Source of the DNA: Comamonas composti DSM 21721
Lineage (GTDB): Bacteria; Pseudomonadota; Gammaproteobacteria; Burkholderiales; Burkholderiaceae_C
Direction: 5' to 3'
DNA length: 64,000 bases
NCBI RefSeq assembly: GCF_000429845.1
Contig: NZ_AUCQ01000015.1
Coordinates: 59,827-123,826, forward strand
Under the pieces are notes generated by a model. The model was not told the DNA's origin. It worked only from the letters and a program-made list of their open reading frames with translations, and did not search any database. The position numbers and the translations under genes are program-made. Shown here one piece after another: positions 18,341 to 28,318 of the stretch (positions are counted from its first letter, which is position 1; the number at the start of each line of letters is the position of its first letter).

Positions 18341-21300
18341 ATGTCATTGAAGATCAGCTTCCCCGAGTCACTTCCCGTATCCAGCCGCCGTGAGGAAATC
18401 ATGCAGGCCATGGATAGGCACCAGGTCATCATCGTCTGTGGCGAGACGGGCTCGGGCAAGACCACGCAGTTGCCCAAGATCGCACTGGCGCTGGGCCGTG
18501 GCAAGCTCAATGCCAGGCCCGATGAAAAAGGCCAGGTGCGCGGGCATTTGATCGGCCATACCCAGCCGCGCCGGATTGCCGCCTCCTCCGTGGCCAAGCG
18601 CATTGCCGAGGAGCTGAACACGCCGCTGGGCGAGGTCGTGGGCTACAAGGTGCGCTTTCAGGACCGGCTCTCCCGGGACGCTTCGGTCAAGCTCATGACC
18701 GACGGCATTTTGCTGGCCGAGACCCAGACCGATCCGCTGCTGCGCGCCTATGACACGCTGATCATCGACGAGGCCCATGAGCGCAGCCTGAACATCGACT
18801 TTCTGCTCGGCTACATCAAGCAGATCCTGCCCAGGCGGCCGGATTTGAAGGTGGTGGTGACCTCGGCCACCATCGATGCCGAGCGCTTTGCCAAGCACTT
18901 TGCATCCCAAAGCGGCCCGGCCCCCGTGATCATGGTCTCGGGCCGCACCTACCCGGTGGAGATGCGCTGGCGCCCGTTCGAGGAAAAGCGCGACTACGAC
19001 CTCAACGACGCGATTGCCGATGGCGTGGACGAGCTGTGGGCCGGCGGCGCGGGTGGTGACATCCTGGTGTTTCTGCCCGGCGAGCGCGAGATCCGCGAGG
19101 CCGCCGACCATCTGCGCAAGCATTTGCAGCACTCGCCCGTGCTCAGGCATGCCGAGGTACTGCCGCTGTTCTCGCGCCTGTCCCAGGCCGAGCAGGACCG
19201 CATCTTCGACGGCCACACCGGGCGCCGCATCGTGCTGGCCACCAACGTGGCCGAGACATCGCTGACGGTGCCGGGAATCCGATACGTCATCGACGCAGGC
19301 ACGGCGCGCGTGAAGCGCTATTCCTTCCGCAGCAAGGTGGAGCAACTGCTGGTCGAGCCCATCAGCCAGGCCGCGGCCAACCAGCGCGCGGGCCGCTGCG
19401 GGCGCGTGGCCGACGGCATTTGCATACGCTTGTATGACGAGGCCGGCTTCAACCAGCGCGACCGGTTTACCGACCCCGAAATCCTGCGCTCCTCGCTGGC
19501 CGGCGTGATCCTGCGCATGAAGTCGCTGGGCCTGGGCGATGTGGTGAACTTCCCTTTTCTGGAGGCGCCTTCGGGCCGCGCGATCGCCGACGGCTACCAG
19601 TTGCTGGCCGAGCTGGGCGCCGTGGACGAGCGCGGCCATCTGCTGGCCATGGGCCAGGAGCTGGCGCGTCTGCCGCTGGACCCGCGCGTGGGCCGCATGA
19701 TCGTCGAGGCCAAGAGCCGTGGCGCGCTGGCCGAGGTGCTGATCGTGGCCTCGGCCCTGTCGGTGCAGGACGTGCGCGACCGGCCCATGGAGGCCCAGCA
19801 GCAGGCCGACCAGGCGCATGCCAAGTTCGACGACGAGAAGAGCGAGTTCAGCGGCTATCTGCGGCTGTGGAAATGGCTCTCGGACGCGCGCGGCGGCAAG
19901 CTCGTGGCCAAGAGCCGTGCCGAGATGGCCGCCCAGCATGCGCCTGCGCCCAAGGCCTCGGCGCGCAACCAGGCCTTTTTGCCCGTGAGCCAGCGTGCCT
20001 CGGGCGCGCAACAGCCGGGTGTGGCCGAGGAAAAGCTGGCGCTGTTCAACCCCGCCGAGCAAGAGGCCGCAACCCACAAGATCAGCAACCGCCAGTGGGA
20101 GCAGCTGCTGCGCCAGAACTTCATCAACATCCGCCGCGTGCGCGAGTGGCGCGACATCCACTCCCAGTTGCTCACCGTGGTCAAGGACCTCAAGTGGCAG
20201 ATCAACGACCAGAGCGCAGGCTATGACGCGCTGCACCTGTCCATGCTCTCGGGCCTGCTGGGCAACATAGGCTACAAGGGCGAAGAGAGCGAGTCCTATC
20301 TGGGCGCGCACGGCATCAAGTTCCACCCGCATCCGGGTGCCCACCTGTCCAAGAAGCCCGGGCGCTGGATCGTCGCGGCCGAGCAGGTCGAGACTTCGCG
20401 TCTGTACGGGCGCGGCATCGCGGCCATCGATCCGCAGTGGCTCGAAGAGGTCGGCGCCCATTTGCTCAGAAAGCAACTGCTTGACCCGCACTGGAGCAAG
20501 AAACAGGCCGATGTGCTGGCCTACGAGCGCGCCACGCTCTACGGCCTGGTGGTCTACAACGGCCGGCGCGTGAGCTTTGGCCGCGTGGATGCCTACGAGG
20601 CGCGCAACCTGTTCATCCGCGAGGCCCTGGTTCAGGGCGAATGGGACACGCCGTGGCAGTTTCTCGCGGCCAACCTCAAGCTGGTGCGCCGCGTCGAGGA
20701 GCTGGAGCACAAGAGCCGGCGCCAGGACGTGCTCGTAGACGACGAGCTGATCTTCGCGTTCTACGACCAGCAAATCCCCAAGGATGTGTTCAGCGGCGCC
20801 AGCTTTGACAAGTGGTTCCGCGAAGCCTGCCGCCAGGACCGCGACCTGCTGCGCCTGTCGCGCGACGAGCTCATGCGCCATGAGGCCGCAGGCATCACCA
20901 CGGACAACTTCCCCAAGACCATCAAGCTCGGCGGCGTGGACTGCACGGCCAGCTATCTGCACAGCCCCGGCGATGCGCGCGACGGCGTCACGGTCACCGT
21001 GCCGCTGTTCGTGCTCAACCAGGTCTCGGAAGAGCGTGTGGAATGGCTGGTGCCCGGCATGCTCAAGGACAAGCTGCAGGCCCTGCTCAAGAGCCTGCCC
21101 CAGCGTCCGCGCAGCCGCTTCGTGCCTCTGCCCGAAAGCGCGACGCGCCTGGCCGCGCTGTTCACGCAGGACGAGCGCTGGGCCCAGGGCTCGCTGATCG
21201 ACGCCCTGCTCAAGCAGGTGCGCGACGAGACCTCGCTGGACATCAAGCGCGCCGACTTCAAGCTGGACATGCTGTCGCCGCATTTGTTCATGAACCTGCG

Positions 21301-22381
21301 CGTGACCGACGAACATGGGCGCCAGCTCGGCCAGGGCCGCAACCTGGCCGCGCTCAAGGCCGAACTGGGTGCCAAGGCGCGCGGCGCCTTCCAGGCACTG
21401 GCATCATTAAAGATAGCGCCTAGCGCTGTCCAGGTAACGAATTCAGATACAAACAGACCTGAAATCAAGGTAGGTAAAGCGGTACCAGCTCCTCAAAAGA
21501 GAGTGGACAAACCCCAGGCCGCGCAAAGCACGGAAGCGCGCTACACCGACTGGAGCTTTGGCGAGCTGCCCGAGCTCATGGAGATCCGCAAAGGCGGCCA
21601 GACCCTGATCGGCTTTCCGGCGTTGATCGATCACGGCGACGCCGTGGGCATCGAAGTCTTTGACGAGCCCGAGCTCGCCGGCGCACGCCACCGCCAAGGC
21701 CTGCGCCGCCTGTTCGCGCTGCAGATCAGGGATGCCCTGAAGTATCTGGAAAAAAACATTCCCGACCTGCAGAAAATGGCCGTGGCCTATATGCCGCTGG
21801 GCACGCAGGAAGAGCTGCGCGAGCAAATCATCGACGTGGCCATGGACCGCGCCTTTTTGCAGGAGCCACTGCCCATCGACGAGGCTGCCTTCAGGCAGCG
21901 CATACAGGATGGGCGCGGGCGGCTGACCCTGATCGCCAACGAGGTCGCGCGCATGGCCGGCGTGATTCTGACCGAATACGCGGCCGCCCAGCGCAAGATC
22001 AAGGACACCAAGAACGCCCCCGAGGCCACGCAGGATGCGGCCGAACAGCTGCAAAAGCTCATGCCCAAGCGCTTCATCGCGGCCGCGCCCTGGACCCAGC
22101 TGCAGCACTATGCGCGCTACCTCAAGGCCATCACCACGCGCCTGGACAAATACCGCGCCGACCCCGCGCGCGATGCGGCCAGGCTCAAGGAGCTGCAACC
22201 CTTGGCCCAGCGCTACTGGCGCCTGCTGGCCGAGCGCAAGGGCCAGGTCGACACACGCATGCAGGAATACCGCTGGATGCTGGAGGAGCTGCGCGTGAGC
22301 TTTTTCGCCCAGGAGCTGCGCACGCCCTACCCCGTGAGCGCCAAGCGCCTGGACAAGGTCTGGGCCCAGTTGCAAAGCTAG
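18341..22381 (+). CDS. hrpA: DEAH-box ATP-dependent RNA helicase HrpA
   Basis: Long DEAH helicase of 1346 residues, matching the HrpA family (about 1300). In E. coli HrpA acts on RNA and has been linked to ribosome rescue. Motif I GETGSGKT is at 34-41, DEAH at 143-146, SAT near 175, and motif VI QRAGRCGR near 350, followed by the HA2 and OB regions and the long HrpA-specific C-terminal domain. ATG 18341 is preferred to an earlier in-frame CTG or GTG because it begins at the family N-terminus. Residues about 1022-1047 are encoded by AT-rich DNA resembling the family B repeat. A single-gene unit. Confidence 0.96.
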   Translation: MSLKISFPESLPVSSRREEIMQAMDRHQVIIVCGETGSGKTTQLPKIALALGRGKLNARPDEKGQVRGHLIGHTQPRRIAASSVAKRIAEELNTPLGEVVGYKVRFQDRLSRDASVKLMTDGILLAETQTDPLLRAYDTLIIDEAHERSLNIDFLLGYIKQILPRRPDLKVVVTSATIDAERFAKHFASQSGPAPVIMVSGRTYPVEMRWRPFEEKRDYDLNDAIADGVDELWAGGAGGDILVFLPGEREIREAADHLRKHLQHSPVLRHAEVLPLFSRLSQAEQDRIFDGHTGRRIVLATNVAETSLTVPGIRYVIDAGTARVKRYSFRSKVEQLLVEPISQAAANQRAGRCGRVADGICIRLYDEAGFNQRDRFTDPEILRSSLAGVILRMKSLGLGDVVNFPFLEAPSGRAIADGYQLLAELGAVDERGHLLAMGQELARLPLDPRVGRMIVEAKSRGALAEVLIVASALSVQDVRDRPMEAQQQADQAHAKFDDEKSEFSGYLRLWKWLSDARGGKLVAKSRAEMAAQHAPAPKASARNQAFLPVSQRASGAQQPGVAEEKLALFNPAEQEAATHKISNRQWEQLLRQNFINIRRVREWRDIHSQLLTVVKDLKWQINDQSAGYDALHLSMLSGLLGNIGYKGEESESYLGAHGIKFHPHPGAHLSKKPGRWIVAAEQVETSRLYGRGIAAIDPQWLEEVGAHLLRKQLLDPHWSKKQADVLAYERATLYGLVVYNGRRVSFGRVDAYEARNLFIREALVQGEWDTPWQFLAANLKLVRRVEELEHKSRRQDVLVDDELIFAFYDQQIPKDVFSGASFDKWFREACRQDRDLLRLSRDELMRHEAAGITTDNFPKTIKLGGVDCTASYLHSPGDARDGVTVTVPLFVLNQVSEERVEWLVPGMLKDKLQALLKSLPQRPRSRFVPLPESATRLAALFTQDERWAQGSLIDALLKQVRDETSLDIKRADFKLDMLSPHLFMNLRVTDEHGRQLGQGRNLAALKAELGAKARGAFQALASLKIAPSAVQVTNSDTNRPEIKVGKAVPAPQKRVDKPQAAQSTEARYTDWSFGELPELMEIRKGGQTLIGFPALIDHGDAVGIEVFDEPELAGARHRQGLRRLFALQIRDALKYLEKNIPDLQKMAVAYMPLGTQEELREQIIDVAMDRAFLQEPLPIDEAAFRQRIQDGRGRLTLIANEVARMAGVILTEYAAAQRKIKDTKNAPEATQDAAEQLQKLMPKRFIAAAPWTQLQHYARYLKAITTRLDKYRADPARDAARLKELQPLAQRYWRLLAERKGQVDTRMQEYRWMLEELRVSFFAQELRTPYPVSAKRLDKVWAQLQS
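21404..21485. repeat. AT-rich family B-like insertion inside hrpA
   Basis: ATTAAAGATAGCGCCTAGCGCTG begins the stretch, matching the GATAGC...TAGCGCT arm of intergenic copies. The following 60 bases are far poorer in GC than the rest of the gene. They encode a Ser/Asn/Pro/Lys-rich linker without breaking the frame. Confidence 0.5.
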
Positions 22382-22433
22382 TGTGGCGAGCTGGAGGTCT
22401 GCCGAACCGATATCCAGCTCAGGACACCAGGGC

Positions 22434-22478
22434 CCGGGCCTTACACCGGGCCTTACGCCGGGCTTTTATGCCGGGCTC
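22434..22478. repeat. 12 bp tandem repeat between hrpA and selU
   Basis: Four units of CCGGGCCTTACA, CCGGGCCTTACG, CCGGGCTTTTATG and CCGGGCTC lie between convergent genes. The last units include the stop codon of selU (22466-22468). Confidence 0.75.
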
Positions 22479-23515
22479 AGAATGCGCCGGGCCAGCTCCT
22501 CGATGCCGCGCTCGCCGAGATCATCGGTTGCCAGCGAGATGCGCCCCGGCCATTGCACAAAGTGCTTTTCCTGGGAGCGCTCGTAGTGCGGGTCGTAATG
22601 CAGGCGCATGAGCTCGGCAAACAGCGGCGACAACTGCCCCTCGTGGGCCCAGGCCTGCCAGCGCATCACGGCCTCCTTGCCCTGCAGCTCCTTGAGCCAG
22701 CCCAGCTTCTCGGCCAGCGCTGCCGGGTCGTCGCCCAGGTATGCATAGTCACGCAGCAGATAGGCCAGACGCGCCTCGGGCGTGGCACGCACTTCGATGA
22801 CCGGGCTCGTGCGCATGTGCTTGACCAGCACCAGCGGCAGGCAGATGCGGCCTATCTTCACGCTCTCGCCTTCCACATAGATCGGGCGGGACAGGTCCAT
22901 GGCCTGCAGCTGCTGCACGAGCAGGGTCTCGAAGTATTTCTGGCTGGGCTGCTCGACCCCGGGCAGATTGCCGAGCAGCGAACCCTTGTGGCGCGCATAG
23001 CCTTCGAGATCCAGCACCTGGGCGCCGGCCTGCTCCAGCGCATGCAGCACGCGCGTCTTGGCACTGCCTGTGGCACCGCACAGCACACGCAGTTGCAGTT
23101 GCGGGGCCAGGGTCTCGATCTGCTCGACCACATGGCCGCGATAGCTTTTGTAGCCGCCGGCCAGTTGCTGGGCATCCCAGCCCACAAGGCGCAGCCAGGT
23201 GACCATGGAGCCGCTGCGCAGCCCGCCGCGCCAGCAATAGACCAGAGGCTTCCAGTTCGCGGGCTTGTCGGCAAAGGTTTCGTGCAGATGACGCGCAAGA
23301 TTGGCGGAGACCATGGCAGCCCCCAGGCGCTTGGCCTCGAAGGGGCTGACCTGCTTGTAGATGGTGCCTATGCGCACGCGCTCTTCATTGTCGAGCACGG
23401 GGCAATTGATGGCACCGGGTATATGGTCGAGCTCGAACTCTTCGGGGGTGCGGGCGTCGATCAGGCAGTCGAACCGATGGCGGTCGGCAATACGTATGGG
23501 CTGGCGGTGGGACAC
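22466..23515 (-). CDS. selU: tRNA 2-selenouridine synthase
   Basis: MnmH/YbbB enzyme that replaces sulfur by selenium at the wobble 2-thiouridine of tRNAs for Lys, Glu and Gln, using selenophosphate. The N-terminal rhodanese domain carries the catalytic Cys in YCWRGGLRSG (Cys94 from the chosen start), and a P-loop GATGSAKT (about 147-154) begins the C-terminal domain. The start is uncertain: no ATG fits, so GTG 23515 is used, giving 349 residues against 364 in E. coli; the frame stays open to 23764. selD would be needed and is not in the window. Confidence 0.9.
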   Translation of the reverse strand: MSHRQPIRIADRHRFDCLIDARTPEEFELDHIPGAINCPVLDNEERVRIGTIYKQVSPFEAKRLGAAMVSANLARHLHETFADKPANWKPLVYCWRGGLRSGSMVTWLRLVGWDAQQLAGGYKSYRGHVVEQIETLAPQLQLRVLCGATGSAKTRVLHALEQAGAQVLDLEGYARHKGSLLGNLPGVEQPSQKYFETLLVQQLQAMDLSRPIYVEGESVKIGRICLPLVLVKHMRTSPVIEVRATPEARLAYLLRDYAYLGDDPAALAEKLGWLKELQGKEAVMRWQAWAHEGQLSPLFAELMRLHYDPHYERSQEKHFVQWPGRISLATDDLGERGIEELARRILSPA

Positions 23516-23907
23516 GGGTTTCAGTGCTTTGGCGGACTCAACAACAAGGCCAGCCCAAGTCCTGAAGACTGCCGAGCGGCCACGACGCAGCAAGCAGTGG
23601 ATCGAGCCTCGACACGCACCAAAGGCCGGATTCGGAATGGCGCGCTGATCCCAGCGCCCCATCCGTTGCGCGTGTCCTGAATTGGAGCCTGCCTGAATCA
23701 GCCATCGCCCGGGATCGCAGCCAGGCCAGGCGCCAACCCCGCAGGGACAGCGGTCGCATGGCAAAGCGATTCGGGGGCTGGGTTCGGCAAGCCTCGGCTT
23801 CAGGACACCAACGGTCCAAGCCTCACTTGAGGGCGCCTATTCTCGCATGTGCGCACATGCCCTGAAACGGCCAGCGCCCGGCCGCACCTCGAAACGTGCT
23901 GACGCCC
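23516..23907. other. Region between selU and the retropepsin-like gene
   Basis: The selU frame remains open to 23764, but the extra codons show no resemblance to the family and are probably not translated. Nothing else is supported in this stretch. Confidence 0.4.
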
Positions 23908-24474
23908 TCAGCGCGGCGCCTGGCCAAGGCTGCCGCGCGGCTGGATGAGCATGCTGTCAGCACGCATTTGCACATCGAACTGGCGCAGAAAGTTCTGTCC
24001 CAGCAAGGCATCGCCTTCGCTGTCTCCGGTATAGCCCGTGCCCACGCTGAGGCCGCTGACCACCAGGTTGGCCACCCTCACCTGCTGGGCCACGACCATG
24101 CGCCCCTCGCGCTCGCCATTCGCCGTGCGAAAGCGCACGCGCTCACCACCGACAAGGCCAGCCCGCTGCGCCAGCCCGTCGGTCACGCTGATCGCCGTGG
24201 CGCCGGTATCGACGAGAAAGCGCACGCTCTCGCCGTTGATGGCACCGTCGACGCGAAAGTGCCCATCCCGGTCGCGCGCAATCACCAGGCTGCCATCGGC
24301 CTGCACCGTGGCACGCGCGGGCTGCAGGTAAAGCTGCATGGCCCAGTACAGCACGCCCATGACCAGCAGCCAGAACAGCAAAAAGCCCACGGTGGCGCGC
24401 CTGGCCACGGATTGGGGGCTGGGCTCACCGGAGTCGGAACGGGGCCGGCGATGGGCAGTGGTTTTCAAGGGCAT
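23908..24474 (-). CDS. Retropepsin-like aspartic protease, membrane anchored
   Basis: A 188-residue protein with one N-terminal membrane helix (about 29-48) and a periplasmic aspartic protease domain of the bacterial clan AA type (TIGR02281-like). The catalytic motif is FLVDTGATAISV (Asp89) and the second conserved segment is DALLGQNFLRQFDV, whose LLG is typical of retropepsins; such enzymes act as dimers with one DTG from each chain. No substrate is known. It stands alone and no clear ribosome site precedes the ATG. Confidence 0.85.
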   Translation of the reverse strand: MPLKTTAHRRPRSDSGEPSPQSVARRATVGFLLFWLLVMGVLYWAMQLYLQPARATVQADGSLVIARDRDGHFRVDGAINGESVRFLVDTGATAISVTDGLAQRAGLVGGERVRFRTANGEREGRMVVAQQVRVANLVVSGLSVGTGYTGDSEGDALLGQNFLRQFDVQMRADSMLIQPRGSLGQAPR

Positions 24475-24602
24475 GGCGGCAAAAAGGCAAAGCGCAAAAG
24501 CCGGGCCATTGTGCCAGCCGAAGATCGAGACCCGAGCAGCAGCAGGGGCCTGCGCTTGGCGCTACAGTGTTTGACATCCTGAATCACCAAGCCACCAAGC
24601 TT

Positions 24603-25358
24603 ATGAACGCCCAAACCTCTGCCCCACTGGTTCTGCACTACATCTTCGATCCGCTGTGCGGCTGGTGCTATGCAGCCGCTCCCCTGGTCCAGGCCGCGCG
24701 CAATCTGCCCGGCATAGGCCTGCAATGGCATGGCGGCGGCATGCTGGTCGGAGCCCAGCGCCGCGAGATCGATGCGGGCTGGCGCGAGCATGTGCTGCCG
24801 CACGACAAGCGCATCAGCGAACTCACGGGCCAGGTCTTTGGCGAAGCCTATAGCGACGGCCTGCTCAAGGCCGTGGGCACGGTGCTCGACTCCGAGCCGC
24901 CCACCACGGCCATGCTGGCTGCCGAGCAGCTCTCGGGCCGGGGCCTGGATCTGCTGGCGCGCATGCAAGAGGCCTACTACATCCAGGGACGCCTCATCAG
25001 CGATATGTCCGTGCTCCAGGAGCTGGCCCGGGATCTGGGCCTGGACGCTGCAGCCTTTGCCCAGGCCTATGCGCAGCAGCAAGGCGCGCCCACCCAGCAG
25101 CACATGCAGCAAAGCCGGCAACTGCTGTCGCTGGTCCAGGGTCAGGGTTTTCCGAGCTTTGCACTAGAGTTCGACCACCCCGAGCAGCCCGGCCAGCGCG
25201 CCGTGCAGCGCATAGACATCAGCCCCTGGCTGGCCGATGTACAAGGCTGGAAGGCCCAGCTCGGCCAGTGGGCCCAGCAGGTGGCCGAGCTCAAGAGCCA
25301 GAACCAGGCCCCGGACCAGGCCGAAGGCTGCGGCCCCGATGGCTGCGCCCTGCCCTGA
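24603..25358 (+). CDS. DsbA-family (FrnE-like) thiol oxidoreductase
   Basis: Cytoplasmic thioredoxin-fold protein of 251 residues with a helical insertion, related to FrnE/2-hydroxychromene isomerase. The active site DPLCGWCYA has the CxxC pair at Cys19 and Cys22, and there is no signal peptide. The C-terminus ends EGCGPDGCALP, a second closely spaced Cys pair that may serve as a resolving or metal-binding tail. ATG 24603 starts the conserved part; the frame is open a little further upstream without a better signal. Neighbours give no hint of a specific substrate. Confidence 0.88.
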   Translation: MNAQTSAPLVLHYIFDPLCGWCYAAAPLVQAARNLPGIGLQWHGGGMLVGAQRREIDAGWREHVLPHDKRISELTGQVFGEAYSDGLLKAVGTVLDSEPPTTAMLAAEQLSGRGLDLLARMQEAYYIQGRLISDMSVLQELARDLGLDAAAFAQAYAQQQGAPTQQHMQQSRQLLSLVQGQGFPSFALEFDHPEQPGQRAVQRIDISPWLADVQGWKAQLGQWAQQVAELKSQNQAPDQAEGCGPDGCALP

Positions 25359-25422
25359 CCCAAGACCCAGTCCCCAGGCCCCCTTGAACAGCAAGAGCCG
25401 CCAGAAGGCGGCTCAGGCGCTC

Positions 25423-25439
25423 AGGGCGTGTTCACGCGC

Positions 25440-25441
<2 letters not shown>
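25423..25441. repeat. Family A end abutting the icd stop codon
   Basis: AGGGCGTGTTCACGCGCTC is a variant of the family A end. On the minus strand it begins within the icd TGA (25440-25442), so the element edge and the gene end coincide. Confidence 0.6.
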
Positions 25442-26702
<1,261 letters not shown>

Positions 26703-26944
26703 TAAGGCATGTCTCCACTGTCGAATGCTTGGCTGAGCTCGGGTGTCTGCATGCATCGTGGCCACCGACACCCATCGGATCCTGAAAATTCTAGCTACAA
26801 ACTGGGTGGCAAGCCTGTCAACGGCGGTACAAGCGCCTTCGTTGAACCAGCTCTGCTCGCCGATTTGGATGAGGCGCGCTGAAATCAGACGTAATTTTTA
26901 TGCCGAGACACGGCCTTGCCGTATTGATTCATAGGGCATGTGAT

Positions 26945-27145
26945 ATGAAAAAGCTCTTCACCTTTTTGCTCTTCGGCTCGCTGGCTGCAGCTTCTTTTGC
27001 CCAGGCGACTCCCCATGCTCATGCAGAACCTGCAGGCTCCACGCATGCTGCGCCTCTCGCACATACGCCTGCGACACCAACGCCTGCCCCGGCCAAGAAG
27101 CATGCCAAGCGCAGCAAAAAGCTCCACAAGCATCCGGCCTCCTGA
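26945..27145 (+). CDS. Small exported His/Ala/Pro-rich protein
   Basis: A 66-residue protein beginning with a clear signal peptide (KKLFTFLLFGSLAAASFAQA). The mature part of about 46 residues has six or seven His, many Ala and Pro, and a basic end (KKHAKRSKKLHKH). No family is recognised. The composition would allow metal binding in the periplasm, but that is a guess. It lies between icd and a DUF192 gene, with a strong hairpin about 70 bases downstream. Confidence 0.7.
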   Translation: MKKLFTFLLFGSLAAASFAQATPHAHAEPAGSTHAAPLAHTPATPTPAPAKKHAKRSKKLHKHPAS

Positions 27146-27213
27146 TACACCGGCCATGCGCTCATGTCCGAAGCCCTGGGACTCTCTGGCATGAATTGAC
27201 AGGTTCGATCCCA

Positions 27214-27247
27214 AAAGCCCGCAAAATACCCTTGTTTTGCGGGCTTT
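27214..27247. terminator. Hairpin after the small His-rich gene
   Basis: Perfect 13 bp arms AAAGCCCGCAAAA and TTTTGCGGGCTTT around an eight-base loop. The T run is short (TTTG), so termination may be partial. Confidence 0.75.
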
Positions 27248-27277
27248 GTATCGCCCGCTGTTTTGCGATGTATCCCC

Positions 27278-27760
27278 ATGAAGCTATTACCTGCTCTGCA
27301 CTCCTTTGCTCCAGCCCGCATGCTTTGCGCGGCCCTGGCCTCGGCCTTCATGATGACGGCGGCCCAGGCCCAGCCAGGGCCTCAGCTCGATCTGCGCCGT
27401 GTCGAGCTCACCGCCGGCATGCACCGCATCGAGGCCCAGCTCGCGGCCACGCCGGCCCAGCGCGAAATCGGCCTGATGTTCCGCCAGCAAATGCCCCAGC
27501 ATGAAGGCATGCTGTTCGCATTCGAGCAGCCCGGCGTGCAGTGCTTCTGGATGCGCAATACCCTGCTGCCCCTGACCGCAGCCTTTGTGGCCGATGATGG
27601 CGTCATCGTCAATCTCGCCGACATGCAGCCCATGACCGAGAACTCCCATTGCTCGGCCAAGCCCGTGCGCTTTGTGCTGGAGATGAACCAGGGCTGGTTT
27701 GCCAAGCGTCACATCCAGGCCGGAGACAAGCTGCTGGGCAAGCCCTTCTCGGCACGCTGA
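27278..27760 (+). CDS. DUF192 family exported protein
   Basis: A 160-residue protein with an N-terminal signal peptide (cleavage near AAQAQP) followed by a DUF192 domain, recognised by REIGLMFRQQMPQHEGMLFAF, QCFWMRNTLLPL and the later ENSHCSAKPVRFVLEMNQGW. The family is widespread and its biochemical role is not settled. ATG 27278 (MKLLPAL) is the likely start; an ATG in another frame ten bases upstream is ignored. The gene stands between a terminator and the DUF2946 gene. Confidence 0.88.
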   Translation: MKLLPALHSFAPARMLCAALASAFMMTAAQAQPGPQLDLRRVELTAGMHRIEAQLAATPAQREIGLMFRQQMPQHEGMLFAFEQPGVQCFWMRNTLLPLTAAFVADDGVIVNLADMQPMTENSHCSAKPVRFVLEMNQGWFAKRHIQAGDKLLGKPFSAR

Positions 27761-27844
27761 GCCAAGGCCGGCGGCCGCACCAGCTCACGAGCGTCACCAA
27801 TGCTTACCCTTTCCCAAGGACCGGGCCAGCGATAATCGCCGCCC

Positions 27845-28216
27845 ATGCCATCCGCTCGCCACCTGCTGTGGCAGGCCAGGTTGATTCTGGCCTGCTTTGC
27901 CTTCACCCTGGGCGTCGGGGTGGCTGCGCCATTTCTTCAGCCCACGGTGGTCGGCGAGCTGATCTGCACGACAGGCGGCGAAATACAGCTGATTGCAGAC
28001 GACGGCCTCGACAGCCCAGGCCCGGGCAGCCATGAGCTTCACTGCCCCTTGTGCCTGCCGGTCTGCGCAGGCCCTCCCCCTAGCCTTGGATTTCCACCTG
28101 CAGCCCAGCCCCTGGCCCATGCGCTGCAGCCCATGGTCAGCGCGCATATTGCTGCGCTCACGCGTGCGCCCCTGCCCGCACGCGGCCCGCCCTCCTCTCC
28201 TGCACTGAACGAATAG
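27845..28216 (+). CDS. DUF2946-like small protein before a TonB receptor
   Basis: A 123-residue protein with an N-terminal hydrophobic helix (about 8-28), a Gly-rich linker and the Cys motif HCPLCLPVCAG, as in DUF2946 proteins. These small proteins are often found directly upstream of TonB-dependent receptors, frequently copper related. The next gene is such a receptor, which supports the call. Function is unknown; metal binding through the His/Cys cluster is plausible. Confidence 0.65.
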   Translation: MPSARHLLWQARLILACFAFTLGVGVAAPFLQPTVVGELICTTGGEIQLIADDGLDSPGPGSHELHCPLCLPVCAGPPPSLGFPPAAQPLAHALQPMVSAHIAALTRAPLPARGPPSSPALNE

Positions 28217-28318
28217 ACCGCAGCGCGCTTGCGCATGCGGGCATCAGTCCATGCCCAAAGGTGCCTTTGCCGCACCTTGGCTTGTCGCGCCTGCAGGGCG
28301 CCTGATCAGGAGTTGGCT

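Noticed and set aside
23516..23764. N-terminal extension of SelU
   Set aside because: The added 83 residues do not resemble a rhodanese domain or signal sequence, and family members start near the chosen GTG.
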